Program-made: the position numbers and the translations under genes | Shown: piece after piece, positions 51,019 to 59,195 of the stretch | Position numbering within the stretch: the first letter of the stretch is position 1 | Layout of the letters: every line of letters begins with the position of its first letter | From: Paenibacillus cremeus | GTDB lineage: Bacteria; Bacillota; Bacilli; Paenibacillales; NBRC-103111 | NCBI RefSeq assembly: GCF_007786445.1 | Contig: NZ_VNJI01000005.1 | Location: 62,001 to 126,000, forward strand | Direction: 5' to 3' | Length of the DNA: 64,000 nt | Notes under the pieces: model-generated | Told to the model about the DNA's origin: nothing | The model's database searches: none | The model's input: only the letters and a program-made list of their open reading frames with translations

Positions 51019-52989
51019 TTAGTTTGAACGGTGGATGCCCGCCTGGCGAATCGCCTGGATGGCGGCTGGATTGTCGAGCGCCGACAGATCACCGGGAGCT
51101 TCGCCCAGATAAGCGGCGCGGATCACTCGGCGCATCACCTTGCCGTTTCGTGTTTTGGGCAGCGCGTCAACGAAATGAATGGCTTTCGGCTTTAAAGCCT
51201 TTCCGAGCTGCTGTGCGGCCCATTCCACCAATTGCGCCACCAGTCCCTCGGCAACGGAAGAAGCGGAGATATCTATGCTCGGGACGACGAAGCATACCGC
51301 CGCTTCCCCTTTGATTGCGTCCGGGACCCCGATGGTGGCGGCTTCGATCACGCTTGGATGCCCCACCAGCACCGTCTCCATCTCCGCAGGGCCAAGCCGC
51401 TTGCCGGCTATGTTCAGAGTATCGTCGGACCGGCCCGTAATGTACCAGAAGCCGTCATCACTGACGGTCACCCAATCGCCATGAACCCAAATATCCTGCC
51501 ATCGGGACCAATACGCTGCTTCGTAGCGCTCCGGCTCCTGCCAGAATCCACTGGCCATTCCGACCCACGGCGCTTTCAGCACCAATTCGCCTACATCTCC
51601 GCGGATGGGCTTCCCTTCATGGTCGAGCACATCAGCATACATCCCTGGGATTGGCGTGTTAAACCCGACCGGAGCAATCGGCTTCAGCAGCACATTGCCA
51701 AGGATGCCGCCCGAAATTTCCGTGCCTCCGGAGTAATTGAAGATAGGGACTTGCTCTTTCCCCACCTGTTGGAACAGCCACAGCCAAGGCTCCAGATTCC
51801 ACGGCTCCCCCGTCGATCCAATGACCCGGAGTGCCGACAGATCGCAACCCTGAAAGCCGCTCTCGCCATGCTGCATCAAAACGCGAATCAGTGTAGGGGA
51901 AATGCCAAGATGCGTGACCTGGTGCTGATGCGCCAGGCGCCAGATCCGATCGGGCCCCGGATAATCCGGCGAGCCTTCATAAAGCAGCATCGTACCGGCA
52001 TTCAGCAGCGCGGCGAATACGAGAAACGGTCCCATCATCCAGCCCATGTCGGTGACCCAAAGCATGACGTCCCCCGGCCGAAAATCCATTGCATATCCAG
52101 CATCGAACGCCGCCTTGATCGGAAATCCGCTATGCGTATGAACGATGCCTTTCGGCGCGCCCGTCGTACCGGACGTATACAGCAGCATGAGCGGATCGCC
52201 GCTGTCCATCGCTTCTGCTTGCAGATTTGCCGCTGCATTCGCATCGACCGTTAGCGCCGTCCATTCCACATCCCGCCCATTTTGCCAAGGAATATCGACT
52301 CCCAATCGGCGTACTACAACTACCTTCTCCACAGCTGCGGCGGACTGCAAAGCCTTGTCGGCTTCCTCCTTCATCCGGATCACGCTTCCGCGACGGTAAA
52401 ATCCATCCGCCGTAATGACCATTTTGGCATCCGATGCCTTCATGCGCCCCGCCAACGCTGGTGCCGCATAACCCGAATAAACGGGGGTAAAAATAGCTCC
52501 CAGCTTAGCCACCGCTAGCATGGAAATCACCGTCTCCGGAAGCATCGGCATATAGATGACCACCCGGTCGCCTTTGGCAATGCCTAGCTTTCGAAGCCCA
52601 TTCGCTGCGCGGTTTACTTGCCCGGCCAGCTCCTCATACGTGCAGCAGCTGACCTCGCCGTTCTCCCCCACCCAACGAATGGCGTCACGCCGCGCAATGA
52701 CCTCGTCGCCGAGCCATTTTTCCAAGGCAGTATAGGCAATGTTCAATTGCCCGCCCTTAAACCACGAGGGCCACCCAATGCCTGCCGACAGATCGACCAC
52801 TCGATCGTAGCCCCGAAACCACGCGATGCCCATATCCTGCACGACGGCGTTCCAGAACCAATCGATGTCCGTGATCGACTTTTTGTAAAAGGCATCATAA
52901 TCGTCGTAGCCGAACTTCTGCATGAATCGAAAGAGGCGTGTTTTCTCGATGTACGCTTGCTCCGGGTGCCAAACCGCTTTGGTCTGCAT
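51019..52989 (-). CDS. Acyl-CoA synthetase, acetoacetyl-/acetyl-CoA synthetase type
   Basis: 656 residues, the size of acetyl- and acetoacetyl-CoA synthetases. The AMP-binding motif LLYTSGTTGAPKG (near 270), TGEPWN, GGTEISGG, the D(G)FWYITGRSDDTLNIAGKR hinge (near 535) and PKTRNGKVMRR with the catalytic Lys near the end are visible. In this tyrosine operon the likely substrate is acetoacetate, released from fumarylacetoacetate, giving acetoacetyl-CoA. AGAGGAG precedes the ATG, 31 nt after hmgA. Confidence 0.85.
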   Translation of the reverse strand: MQTKAVWHPEQAYIEKTRLFRFMQKFGYDDYDAFYKKSITDIDWFWNAVVQDMGIAWFRGYDRVVDLSAGIGWPSWFKGGQLNIAYTALEKWLGDEVIARRDAIRWVGENGEVSCCTYEELAGQVNRAANGLRKLGIAKGDRVVIYMPMLPETVISMLAVAKLGAIFTPVYSGYAAPALAGRMKASDAKMVITADGFYRRGSVIRMKEEADKALQSAAAVEKVVVVRRLGVDIPWQNGRDVEWTALTVDANAAANLQAEAMDSGDPLMLLYTSGTTGAPKGIVHTHSGFPIKAAFDAGYAMDFRPGDVMLWVTDMGWMMGPFLVFAALLNAGTMLLYEGSPDYPGPDRIWRLAHQHQVTHLGISPTLIRVLMQHGESGFQGCDLSALRVIGSTGEPWNLEPWLWLFQQVGKEQVPIFNYSGGTEISGGILGNVLLKPIAPVGFNTPIPGMYADVLDHEGKPIRGDVGELVLKAPWVGMASGFWQEPERYEAAYWSRWQDIWVHGDWVTVSDDGFWYITGRSDDTLNIAGKRLGPAEMETVLVGHPSVIEAATIGVPDAIKGEAAVCFVVPSIDISASSVAEGLVAQLVEWAAQQLGKALKPKAIHFVDALPKTRNGKVMRRVIRAAYLGEAPGDLSALDNPAAIQAIRQAGIHRSN

Positions 52990-53020
52990 GTTAGCTCATC
53001 TCCTCTTCGGCATCCATGCG

Positions 53021-54172
53021 TTAAGCCCAGCTGTAAGCGTAATCATGATCCTCGATGGCATGAGCCTGCTTGACTACCCGTAAGGGGCGGAACGTGTCGA
53101 TCATTACTGCAAGTTCCTGGGTATGCTTTTTTCCGATGCTCTCTTCGACTTTTCCTGGATGTGGCCCATGGGGTATGCCTGACGGGTGAAGCGTAATCGA
53201 GCCTTCTTCAATCCCTCTGCGGCTTCCAAAATTGCCGTCTACATAGTAAAGAACCTCGTCACTATCCACGTTGCTGTGATAATAAGGGGCCGGGATCGAC
53301 TGCGGGTGGTAGTCCAACAACCTGGGACAAAACGAACACACCACAAAATTGCTGCCCTCGAACGTCTGGTGAATAGGCGGAGGCATATGGACACGTCCGG
53401 TAATCGGTTCAAAATCGCCAATATTAAAAATCCAAGGATACAAATACCCATCCCACCCGACCACATCCAGCGGATGATGATTGAGCACATGGGAGTGCAT
53501 TTGGCTGCCTTTTTTCGTTCGAACCTCATGCTTCCCCTGTACGGTGTACGTTTCAAGCTTCTCCGGCACACGAAGATCGCGTTCGCAATACGGACTATGC
53601 TCGAGCAATTGGCCATGCTCATTCCGATAGCGCTTTGGGGTCGTGATCCAGCTGCTGGTCTCCAGAAACAGGAGCGTTGTCCTCCCGGAATTAGGAACCA
53701 AACGGTAAATCGTCCCAACCGGCAGCACAATATAATCGCCTGGCTTGTAGGGGAGGGTGCCGAATATCGTTTCGAGCTTGCCTGAGCCATGATGGACGAA
53801 CAGCAGCTCATCTCCGTTCGCATTGCGGAAATAATAGTTCATGGGCTCCGTTGGAGTCATGACACCGATCAGCAGATCTTCATTGCCGAGCAAATACTGC
53901 CTCCCGGTAATCGCGTCACCCGTTCCCTGATATTGATTGGTGCGAAAATGACGGTGCCGAAGCGCCCCCTTGTCTTCATACTCCGGTTCGCAATCGTTGA
54001 GCAGCTGTACTTGGAGCAGCTCGGTAGGCGCGTGGTGATGATACAGAATCGATTGGATACCGGAAAAGCCCTTCGTCCCCATGACCTGCTCACGGTACAG
54101 CTGGCCGTCCGGTTTGTGAAATTGAGTATGCCGTTTAGCTGGTATTTGTCCCAAGCGATGATAAAAGGACAT
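53021..54172 (-). CDS. hmgA: Homogentisate 1,2-dioxygenase
   Basis: 383 residues, a cupin-like non-heme iron enzyme that opens the ring of homogentisate to maleylacetoacetate in the cytosol. The N-terminus MSFYHRLGQIPAKRHTQF aligns with the family; the iron-binding region YYHSNVDSDEVLYYVDG (His, Glu) and GIPHGPHPG (His) near the end are visible. The start at 54172 has GGGGG 9 nt upstream; an ATG six nt earlier would overlap the preceding stop codon by four bases. It is the second step after HppD. Confidence 0.9.
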   Translation of the reverse strand: MSFYHRLGQIPAKRHTQFHKPDGQLYREQVMGTKGFSGIQSILYHHHAPTELLQVQLLNDCEPEYEDKGALRHRHFRTNQYQGTGDAITGRQYLLGNEDLLIGVMTPTEPMNYYFRNANGDELLFVHHGSGKLETIFGTLPYKPGDYIVLPVGTIYRLVPNSGRTTLLFLETSSWITTPKRYRNEHGQLLEHSPYCERDLRVPEKLETYTVQGKHEVRTKKGSQMHSHVLNHHPLDVVGWDGYLYPWIFNIGDFEPITGRVHMPPPIHQTFEGSNFVVCSFCPRLLDYHPQSIPAPYYHSNVDSDEVLYYVDGNFGSRRGIEEGSITLHPSGIPHGPHPGKVEESIGKKHTQELAVMIDTFRPLRVVKQAHAIEDHDYAYSWA

Positions 54173-54174
54173 CT

Positions 54175-55098
54175 TCATTTTCCCCCTTCAATGGCGTTCC
54201 TTAACACACCAAGTCCGGTAATCTCCAGCTGCACAACGTCCCCAGGCTCCAGCCACCTGTGAACCTTTTCCGTCAGCTCCAGAATGCACCCTGTCCCCAC
54301 CGTCCCGGAACCGATCACATCCCCCGGATGCAAAACCGCATCTTCCGACGCGCGCTCAATCATTTGTCCAAACGTATAATAAATGTCATGAAAATTGCCC
54401 TGCGAAAGCACCCGTCCATTGACCGCTGCCGTCATGGCTAGCCGATATCTGTCCCCGCAGCAATATGGCTTGAGCTCATCTTTAGTGACCAGATAAGGAC
54501 CAATCGAGGTGGCAAAATCTTTCCCCTTAGCCGGTCCCAGACCGATTTTCACTTCGTGCCGCTGGATGTCTCTCGCGCTCCAATCATTCATAATGCAGTA
54601 GCCAAAGATATAATCGTCTGCTTCATCCGCCTTAATATTGCTGCCTTTCTTGCCAATAACGCAGGCGATTTCCAGCTCATAATCAAGCCACTGACACTTC
54701 GCAGGCCTCTTCACAGGCTCATCCGGTCCCACAATACAATGCGAATTGGAAAAATAAAACGCCGGAACCTCGTACCATTCCGGAATCATTTCCAGGCCTC
54801 TTTGGGCACGCGCCGTTTTCACATGCTGTTCAAAAGCGTAAAAGTCGCGCACGCTGCTTGGCTTGGGGAGAGGGGCGCACAAACGGACCTCGGACAAGGG
54901 GTACACCGCATCGGCTTCCGGCTCCAAGTGCTGCAACCGCAAGGCGAGAGGCAGATAGCGCTCGGATTGCTGCAAAAAATCGATCATAGTATTCGGCAGC
55001 ACGCCGCTGCTCATCACATCCATGTCGATGACCCGATCTCCATCAAGCCAGCCAGCGCACTGCTCTCCCGTTTTCGTAACAAAGGTAACGAACTTCAT
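54175..55098 (-). CDS. Fumarylacetoacetate hydrolase-family protein
   Basis: 307 residues with the FAH fold: an N-terminal subdomain (1-75) and a catalytic domain with metal ligands in YELEIACVIG (Glu near 149-151) and NDWSARDIQ (Asp near 182). Other family landmarks are PAKGKDF and SGTVGTGC. In this operon it should cleave fumarylacetoacetate to fumarate and acetoacetate; because no isomerase is present it may also act on maleylacetoacetate. GGGAGGGG precedes the ATG. Confidence 0.85.
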   Translation of the reverse strand: MKFVTFVTKTGEQCAGWLDGDRVIDMDVMSSGVLPNTMIDFLQQSERYLPLALRLQHLEPEADAVYPLSEVRLCAPLPKPSSVRDFYAFEQHVKTARAQRGLEMIPEWYEVPAFYFSNSHCIVGPDEPVKRPAKCQWLDYELEIACVIGKKGSNIKADEADDYIFGYCIMNDWSARDIQRHEVKIGLGPAKGKDFATSIGPYLVTKDELKPYCCGDRYRLAMTAAVNGRVLSQGNFHDIYYTFGQMIERASEDAVLHPGDVIGSGTVGTGCILELTEKVHRWLEPGDVVQLEITGLGVLRNAIEGGK

Positions 55099-55122
55099 CC
55101 GCCGCCCCTCCCTTGGATCGCC

Positions 55123-55734
55123 CTATTTTTTTCGCTCCAACTCGAACGTATCGGCAACCGCTCGTGTAAAAGCCTGCCCCGCCAGTCTTCCAATCGGCTG
55201 CAGCTTGGCGGTATTGATTTTCCCGTTCTCGTATAATGCATCGTTGACGTGCACGCACACGACCTGACCAATGACCAGACTGCCGGCCCCTGGCTGCTCA
55301 CCGAACGAGATGATTTGATGCAGCGTGCACTCCAAATGGACATCGCACTCCAGCACGGATGGCGGATCGACGCATTCGCTCTTCCTTTTGGTCAGACCGA
55401 CCTGCTCGAATTCGTCCACATCCGGCGGATATTCGATCGCACAATCGTTCATCTGTTCTGCGAGCTTCTCGCCGACAATGTTGATCACAAACTGCTGTGT
55501 AGCTTCGATATTCGCGAGTGTATCCTTTTTCGCCCCGTCGGTTCCCCGAATCATTGGAGCAAAGCAAACCATCATCGGCTCCGCGCAGATGCCCGTAAAA
55601 AAGCTAAACGGCGCGAGATTGCAGCGTCCATGTCCATCCACGGTGGATACAAAAGCAATCGGCCTCGGAACAATCGAGCCAATCAGCAGCTTATAGGCCT
55701 CTCTCCATTCCAATGCGGCAGGATCGATGTTCAT
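55123..55734 (-). CDS. Flavin reductase-family protein
   Basis: 203 residues, a split-barrel FMN-binding protein (flavin_reduct). Typical features are GSIVPRPIAFVSTVDGHGRCNLAPFSFFTG near residue 20, followed by GTDGAKKDTLANIEATQQFVIN and the C-terminal LQPIGRLAG. Family members supply reduced flavin to two-component monooxygenases or act as their own oxidoreductases. It lies between HppD and FAH; a flavin-dependent monooxygenase partner is not encoded here, so the role is unclear. AAAGGGGA precedes the ATG. Confidence 0.82.
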   Translation of the reverse strand: MNIDPAALEWREAYKLLIGSIVPRPIAFVSTVDGHGRCNLAPFSFFTGICAEPMMVCFAPMIRGTDGAKKDTLANIEATQQFVINIVGEKLAEQMNDCAIEYPPDVDEFEQVGLTKRKSECVDPPSVLECDVHLECTLHQIISFGEQPGAGSLVIGQVVCVHVNDALYENGKINTAKLQPIGRLAGQAFTRAVADTFELERKK

Positions 55735-55754
55735 TCGGATCGAATCCCCTTTTT

Positions 55755-56867
55755 TTAGAGATTTCCTCTGCGTGCCTGCTCCCGCTCAATCGATTCAAAC
55801 AGAGCCTTGAAGTTGCCCTCGCCGAATCCGACCGCGCCTTTGCGCTGAATAATTTCCATAAACAACGTCGGACGGTCTACGATCGGCTTCGTAAAAATTT
55901 GCAGCAAATACCCCTCGTCATCCCGGTCAACCAAAATGTTCAGCTCCCGCAGCTTGGCAAGATCCTCGTCGATCGTCCCGATGCGTTCCGTCAGCATCTC
56001 ATAATAGCTGTCCGGGGTGCTCAAGAAATCAATGCCGTTCTCCTGAAGCTGGGTTACCGTGGAGATAATGTCATTGGTTAAAATCGCAATATGCTGTACG
56101 CCGGCGCCTTGGTTGAAGTCCAGATATTCTTGGATTTGCGATTTCCGCTTTCCCTGCGCAGGCTCGTTGATCGGAAACTTGATTCGCCCGCCGCTCGTCA
56201 TCACCTTCGACATTAGGGCGGAATACTCCGTGGATATATCCTCATCGTCAAAATGGATCATTTGTTTAAAGCCCATCACCTGCTCGTAATACCGGACCCA
56301 TTCTTCCATCCGCTCTACATTGCCTACCACGTGGTCAAAACCGATTAATCCAACGGCTTGGTGAGGGATTTGCAGCTCGCACGGCTCATATTTGGGTAAA
56401 AACAGCCCCTTATACCCGCTGCGGTCGATTAACGTATGAATCGTATCCCCATAGGTGCCGATCGCCGCCATCTTCACCGTTCCATTCGAATCGGTCACTT
56501 CTCTCGGCTCCATTATAGCGACTCCACCGCGGGAAACCGCTTCGTTATACGACTTTTCCACATCGTCGACACGCAGCGCAATATCCTTGACTCCGTCCCC
56601 ATGCTTTTTCACAAACTCCGCGATGGGATGATCCGGTGCCAACGCGCCGGATACGACGATTCGAGCTCGATTTTGTTCGAGCACATAGGAGGCCTTGCCG
56701 GTTTCCCCCGTCTCCAGCCCGGCATACGCGATGGGTCGAAACCCAAAGCCTTGGCTGAGAAAATGCGCTGCCTGCTTCGCGTTACCGACGTACAACTCGA
56801 TAAACTCTATGTCCGTCACCGGAAAAAAATCAGCGGCATGCCGCCCAATTCGTCTTCGTTTACTCAT
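55755..56867 (-). CDS. hppD: 4-Hydroxyphenylpyruvate dioxygenase
   Basis: 370 residues, the normal length. The two vicinal-oxygen-chelate domains are at about 20-145 and 175-335. The iron ligands are visible: His179 in GFDHVVG, His259 in QHIAIL and Glu338 in FMEIIQRKG. The C-terminal GAVGFGEGNFKALFESIEREQ is diagnostic of HPPD and closes the active site. It converts 4-hydroxyphenylpyruvate (from tyrosine) to homogentisate. It is the first gene of the operon, with a recognisable promoter upstream. Confidence 0.95.
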   Translation of the reverse strand: MSKRRRIGRHAADFFPVTDIEFIELYVGNAKQAAHFLSQGFGFRPIAYAGLETGETGKASYVLEQNRARIVVSGALAPDHPIAEFVKKHGDGVKDIALRVDDVEKSYNEAVSRGGVAIMEPREVTDSNGTVKMAAIGTYGDTIHTLIDRSGYKGLFLPKYEPCELQIPHQAVGLIGFDHVVGNVERMEEWVRYYEQVMGFKQMIHFDDEDISTEYSALMSKVMTSGGRIKFPINEPAQGKRKSQIQEYLDFNQGAGVQHIAILTNDIISTVTQLQENGIDFLSTPDSYYEMLTERIGTIDEDLAKLRELNILVDRDDEGYLLQIFTKPIVDRPTLFMEIIQRKGAVGFGEGNFKALFESIEREQARRGNL

Positions 56868-56888
56868 GCTGACTCACCTCTAATACCT

Positions 56889-56918
56889 ACTATATTCAGC
56901 ATGGCGGGAAACTGTCGA
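56889..56918 (-). promoter_or_regulatory. Promoter of the tyrosine operon
   Basis: TCGACA (56913-56918), an 18-nt spacer and TATAGT (56889-56894) on the minus strand. Two direct TTCCAAT copies (56923-56937) lie just upstream of the -35 and could bind a regulator. Confidence 0.55.
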
Positions 56919-56966
56919 AAAATTCCAATATTCCAATTTACCGCGGCAAACTTGTACTTCCAAAAT

Positions 56967-56993
56967 GAAAAAGCCCTTGAGCTCAAGGACTTT
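56967..56993 (-). terminator. Intrinsic terminator of the PAS kinase/small protein unit
   Basis: Minus-strand CCTTGAGCTCAAGG palindrome, extended by AAAGT/GCTTT, and followed by TTTTTC. Confidence 0.8.
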
Positions 56994-57034
56994 GTCGACA
57001 CTAAAATATGCGAGGCGATGCTTATTCGTTGCTG

Positions 57035-57187
57035 TTAACGCTCATCCGGTTCGATTGGTTCTTGTGGCTTATCATGACAATCAAAGCAGATTAAGGTTTT
57101 ATCATCTAATACTACACCGTTAATAAATCCATCATTGCAGAAGATCTGTTTCTTGCATGCCTTACAATTTCCAACGAATTCCTGCAT
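57035..57187 (-). CDS. Small Cys-rich (zinc-ribbon-like) protein, 50 aa
   Basis: The frame starts MQEFVGNCKACKKQIF and has paired cysteines CKAC (8, 11) and CFDC (34, 37) with a further Cys17. The spacing is that of a zinc ribbon or small Fe-S site. GGTGG precedes the ATG (57187). It is 24 nt after the PAS histidine kinase gene and 42 nt before the terminator, so the two form a transcript. I do not recognise a named family; it may modulate the kinase, but that is inference. Confidence 0.65.
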   Translation of the reverse strand: MQEFVGNCKACKKQIFCNDGFINGVVLDDKTLICFDCHDKPQEPIEPDER

Positions 57188-57211
57188 ACCATTCCACCCC
57201 GCAATTTGTAA

Positions 57212-59020
57212 CTAGCCGGCATATTCAGGTTCGTTTGTACTGATGGTCGCTCCTGGCAACAGAACCCCTATACAGGTTCCTTCTCCTACTTTACTGGTGA
57301 TGTTCAGCTTCCCATTCTGACTTTCGATAATTTTTTTGCTGATCAAAAATCCTAAGCCTGTCCCGTTTTCCTTCGTGGTATAAAACGGCTGACCGAGCTT
57401 GGTCAATGCTTCTTCCGAAATGCCGCAGCCCTCATCTTGAATGCAGATTACGATCCAATCGGGCTCTGTTCTTGTTACGTCAATCGAGATCACGCCGTCG
57501 CTGCCCATCGACTCCATCGCATTCTTGATAAAATTGATAAAGACTTGCTTTAACTGATTTTCGTCACATTGGATCATCATTTCATGATGTTCAAATCGTG
57601 CGATGAACTGAACATTTTTCATGATCGCCTGGGATTCAAGCAGGGTGATTACTTGCTCAATGATGATCCTTACATCCCGATACTGACTTTGCATAATCTG
57701 CGGCTTGGCGAGCATTAATAGCTCCGTGACAATTTGTTCAATTCGGTTAATTTCCGAACCGATTACGCTAAAATACGGAGGCGTTTCAGTCAATCGCCGT
57801 TCCAGCAGCTGAACCAGCCCTTTAATTGCCGTTAAAGGGTTGCGAATTTCGTGGGCAACACCCGCTGCGAGTTGACCCGCAAGCGATAGTTTTTCCGAGT
57901 TCATCATCAGCTGCTCCGTGTTTTTGCGTTCGGTGATATCTCGCCCGACGCCGAGCACCTTTTCGATCTCGCCTCGCTCATTTCGGATGGCCTTGACCGT
58001 GGATTCAAACCAAATATATCGACCGTCTTTATGTCTCGCCCGAAACGTAAACACGCCGTGATCCGAATGCTGAAATATATTCATTGCGTTCGCGATGTCT
58101 TCCTTATGCCAATAGTGGTACGTTGAAGTTCCAATGACTTCGTCCGGTTCATACCCAAGCAAGGAACGAATCGATGGAGAGACATACTGAGTGATCCCAT
58201 CCGGCGTCGCGTAGGAGATCAAATCCTGCGCATGTTCAGAAATGAGCTCATACAGGTCTTCGTGATAGCGCAGCTGCGCTGTCGCTTGTTTTAGCTCCGT
58301 GATATCCCTAACAATGCTATAGACACCAACAATCTCGCGATCCACAATGATGGGAATATAGGTAAAACTGCCGTATAGGATGTGCCCTTCTTTCGTGCAG
58401 ATTCGGTTCTCGAAGCTTTGCGCCTCTCCTTTTACAGCACGTTGAAACGCGGCGTGACTCTTTGCAAGGTCATCAGGGAATGTAATATCATGATAGGTCA
58501 TGGATATCAGTTCGCCTTTATCGTATCCGGTCAATGCTGCAAAAGCCGGATTAAATGCTGTGAACCGTCCTTGAAGGTCTTTTTCGACAACGGCGTTAGG
58601 ATTATGTTGAAAAAGCGATCGGAAGCGTTCTTGTTTTTCAAGAAGTGCTCGCTGGATGCTCCGGTATTCCGTTATATCCTTTGCCATTCCATGCACACCG
58701 ATAACTTTTCCATCTACGATAATCGGTACATAGGTAATGCGCAATAATAGCTCATGCCCCTGTTTATGAATAATCGTACTTTCATACTCCGGCGTATCCC
58801 CATTCAACGCAAATTGAAAGTGAGACCTGCTTTTCTCCGGGATCCTATGCAGCGAGTAGGGAGTCAGCTGCTGCAATTCACTTCTCGTATATCCTGTCAC
58901 TTTTTCGCAGGCTGCATTCGCATCAACAATGTTCCCTTGAAGTGAAATTGTAGCCACAAGGTCTGGGTGGTTTTCGTACAACGATCGGTAATGCCGACTG
59001 CTATCAACGCGGTTTTCCAT
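57212..59020 (-). CDS. Soluble PAS-domain histidine kinase (KinA/KinE-like)
   Basis: 602 residues. Three PAS domains (about 7-118, 127-243 and 252-365), each ending in a DITE(x)-type PAC motif, precede the dimerisation domain with VAHEIRNPL (His390) and the ATPase domain (NQLKQVFINFIKNAMES, DEGCGISEE, GTGLGFLISKK). No membrane helix is visible, so it senses a cytosolic signal. The layout resembles sporulation kinases that feed the Spo0 phosphorelay, but a link to sporulation is inferred. No response regulator is adjacent. GGAG lies 9 nt before the ATG at 59020. Confidence 0.9.
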   Translation of the reverse strand: MENRVDSSRHYRSLYENHPDLVATISLQGNIVDANAACEKVTGYTRSELQQLTPYSLHRIPEKSRSHFQFALNGDTPEYESTIIHKQGHELLLRITYVPIIVDGKVIGVHGMAKDITEYRSIQRALLEKQERFRSLFQHNPNAVVEKDLQGRFTAFNPAFAALTGYDKGELISMTYHDITFPDDLAKSHAAFQRAVKGEAQSFENRICTKEGHILYGSFTYIPIIVDREIVGVYSIVRDITELKQATAQLRYHEDLYELISEHAQDLISYATPDGITQYVSPSIRSLLGYEPDEVIGTSTYHYWHKEDIANAMNIFQHSDHGVFTFRARHKDGRYIWFESTVKAIRNERGEIEKVLGVGRDITERKNTEQLMMNSEKLSLAGQLAAGVAHEIRNPLTAIKGLVQLLERRLTETPPYFSVIGSEINRIEQIVTELLMLAKPQIMQSQYRDVRIIIEQVITLLESQAIMKNVQFIARFEHHEMMIQCDENQLKQVFINFIKNAMESMGSDGVISIDVTRTEPDWIVICIQDEGCGISEEALTKLGQPFYTTKENGTGLGFLISKKIIESQNGKLNITSKVGEGTCIGVLLPGATISTNEPEYAG

Positions 59021-59138
59021 GTCCGTCTTCTCCGCATTCAGGATGTTTCTTCTACTGTACCACAAATTAGATCAGGTGTTTAACCTTTTAATTAATGGAA
59101 AAAACAGGGAAACCACCAAAAGCAGCAGCTACACGCAC

Positions 59139-59178
59139 AAAAAAAAGGCCAGCACCGGGTCAAAACCCAGTACCAGCC
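59139..59178 (-). terminator. Intrinsic terminator with G-U pairs, read on the minus strand
   Basis: A 14-bp stem (59147-59160 against 59165-59178) with four G-U pairs, a TTTG loop and then eight T residues. It ends the sulfatase operon. Confidence 0.85.
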
Positions 59179-59195
59179 TGCCCACGAACAAATCA

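Noticed and set aside
55245-56081. Plus-strand reading frames opposite hppD and the flavin reductase gene
   Set aside because: They are antisense to well-identified genes and have no recognisable motif.
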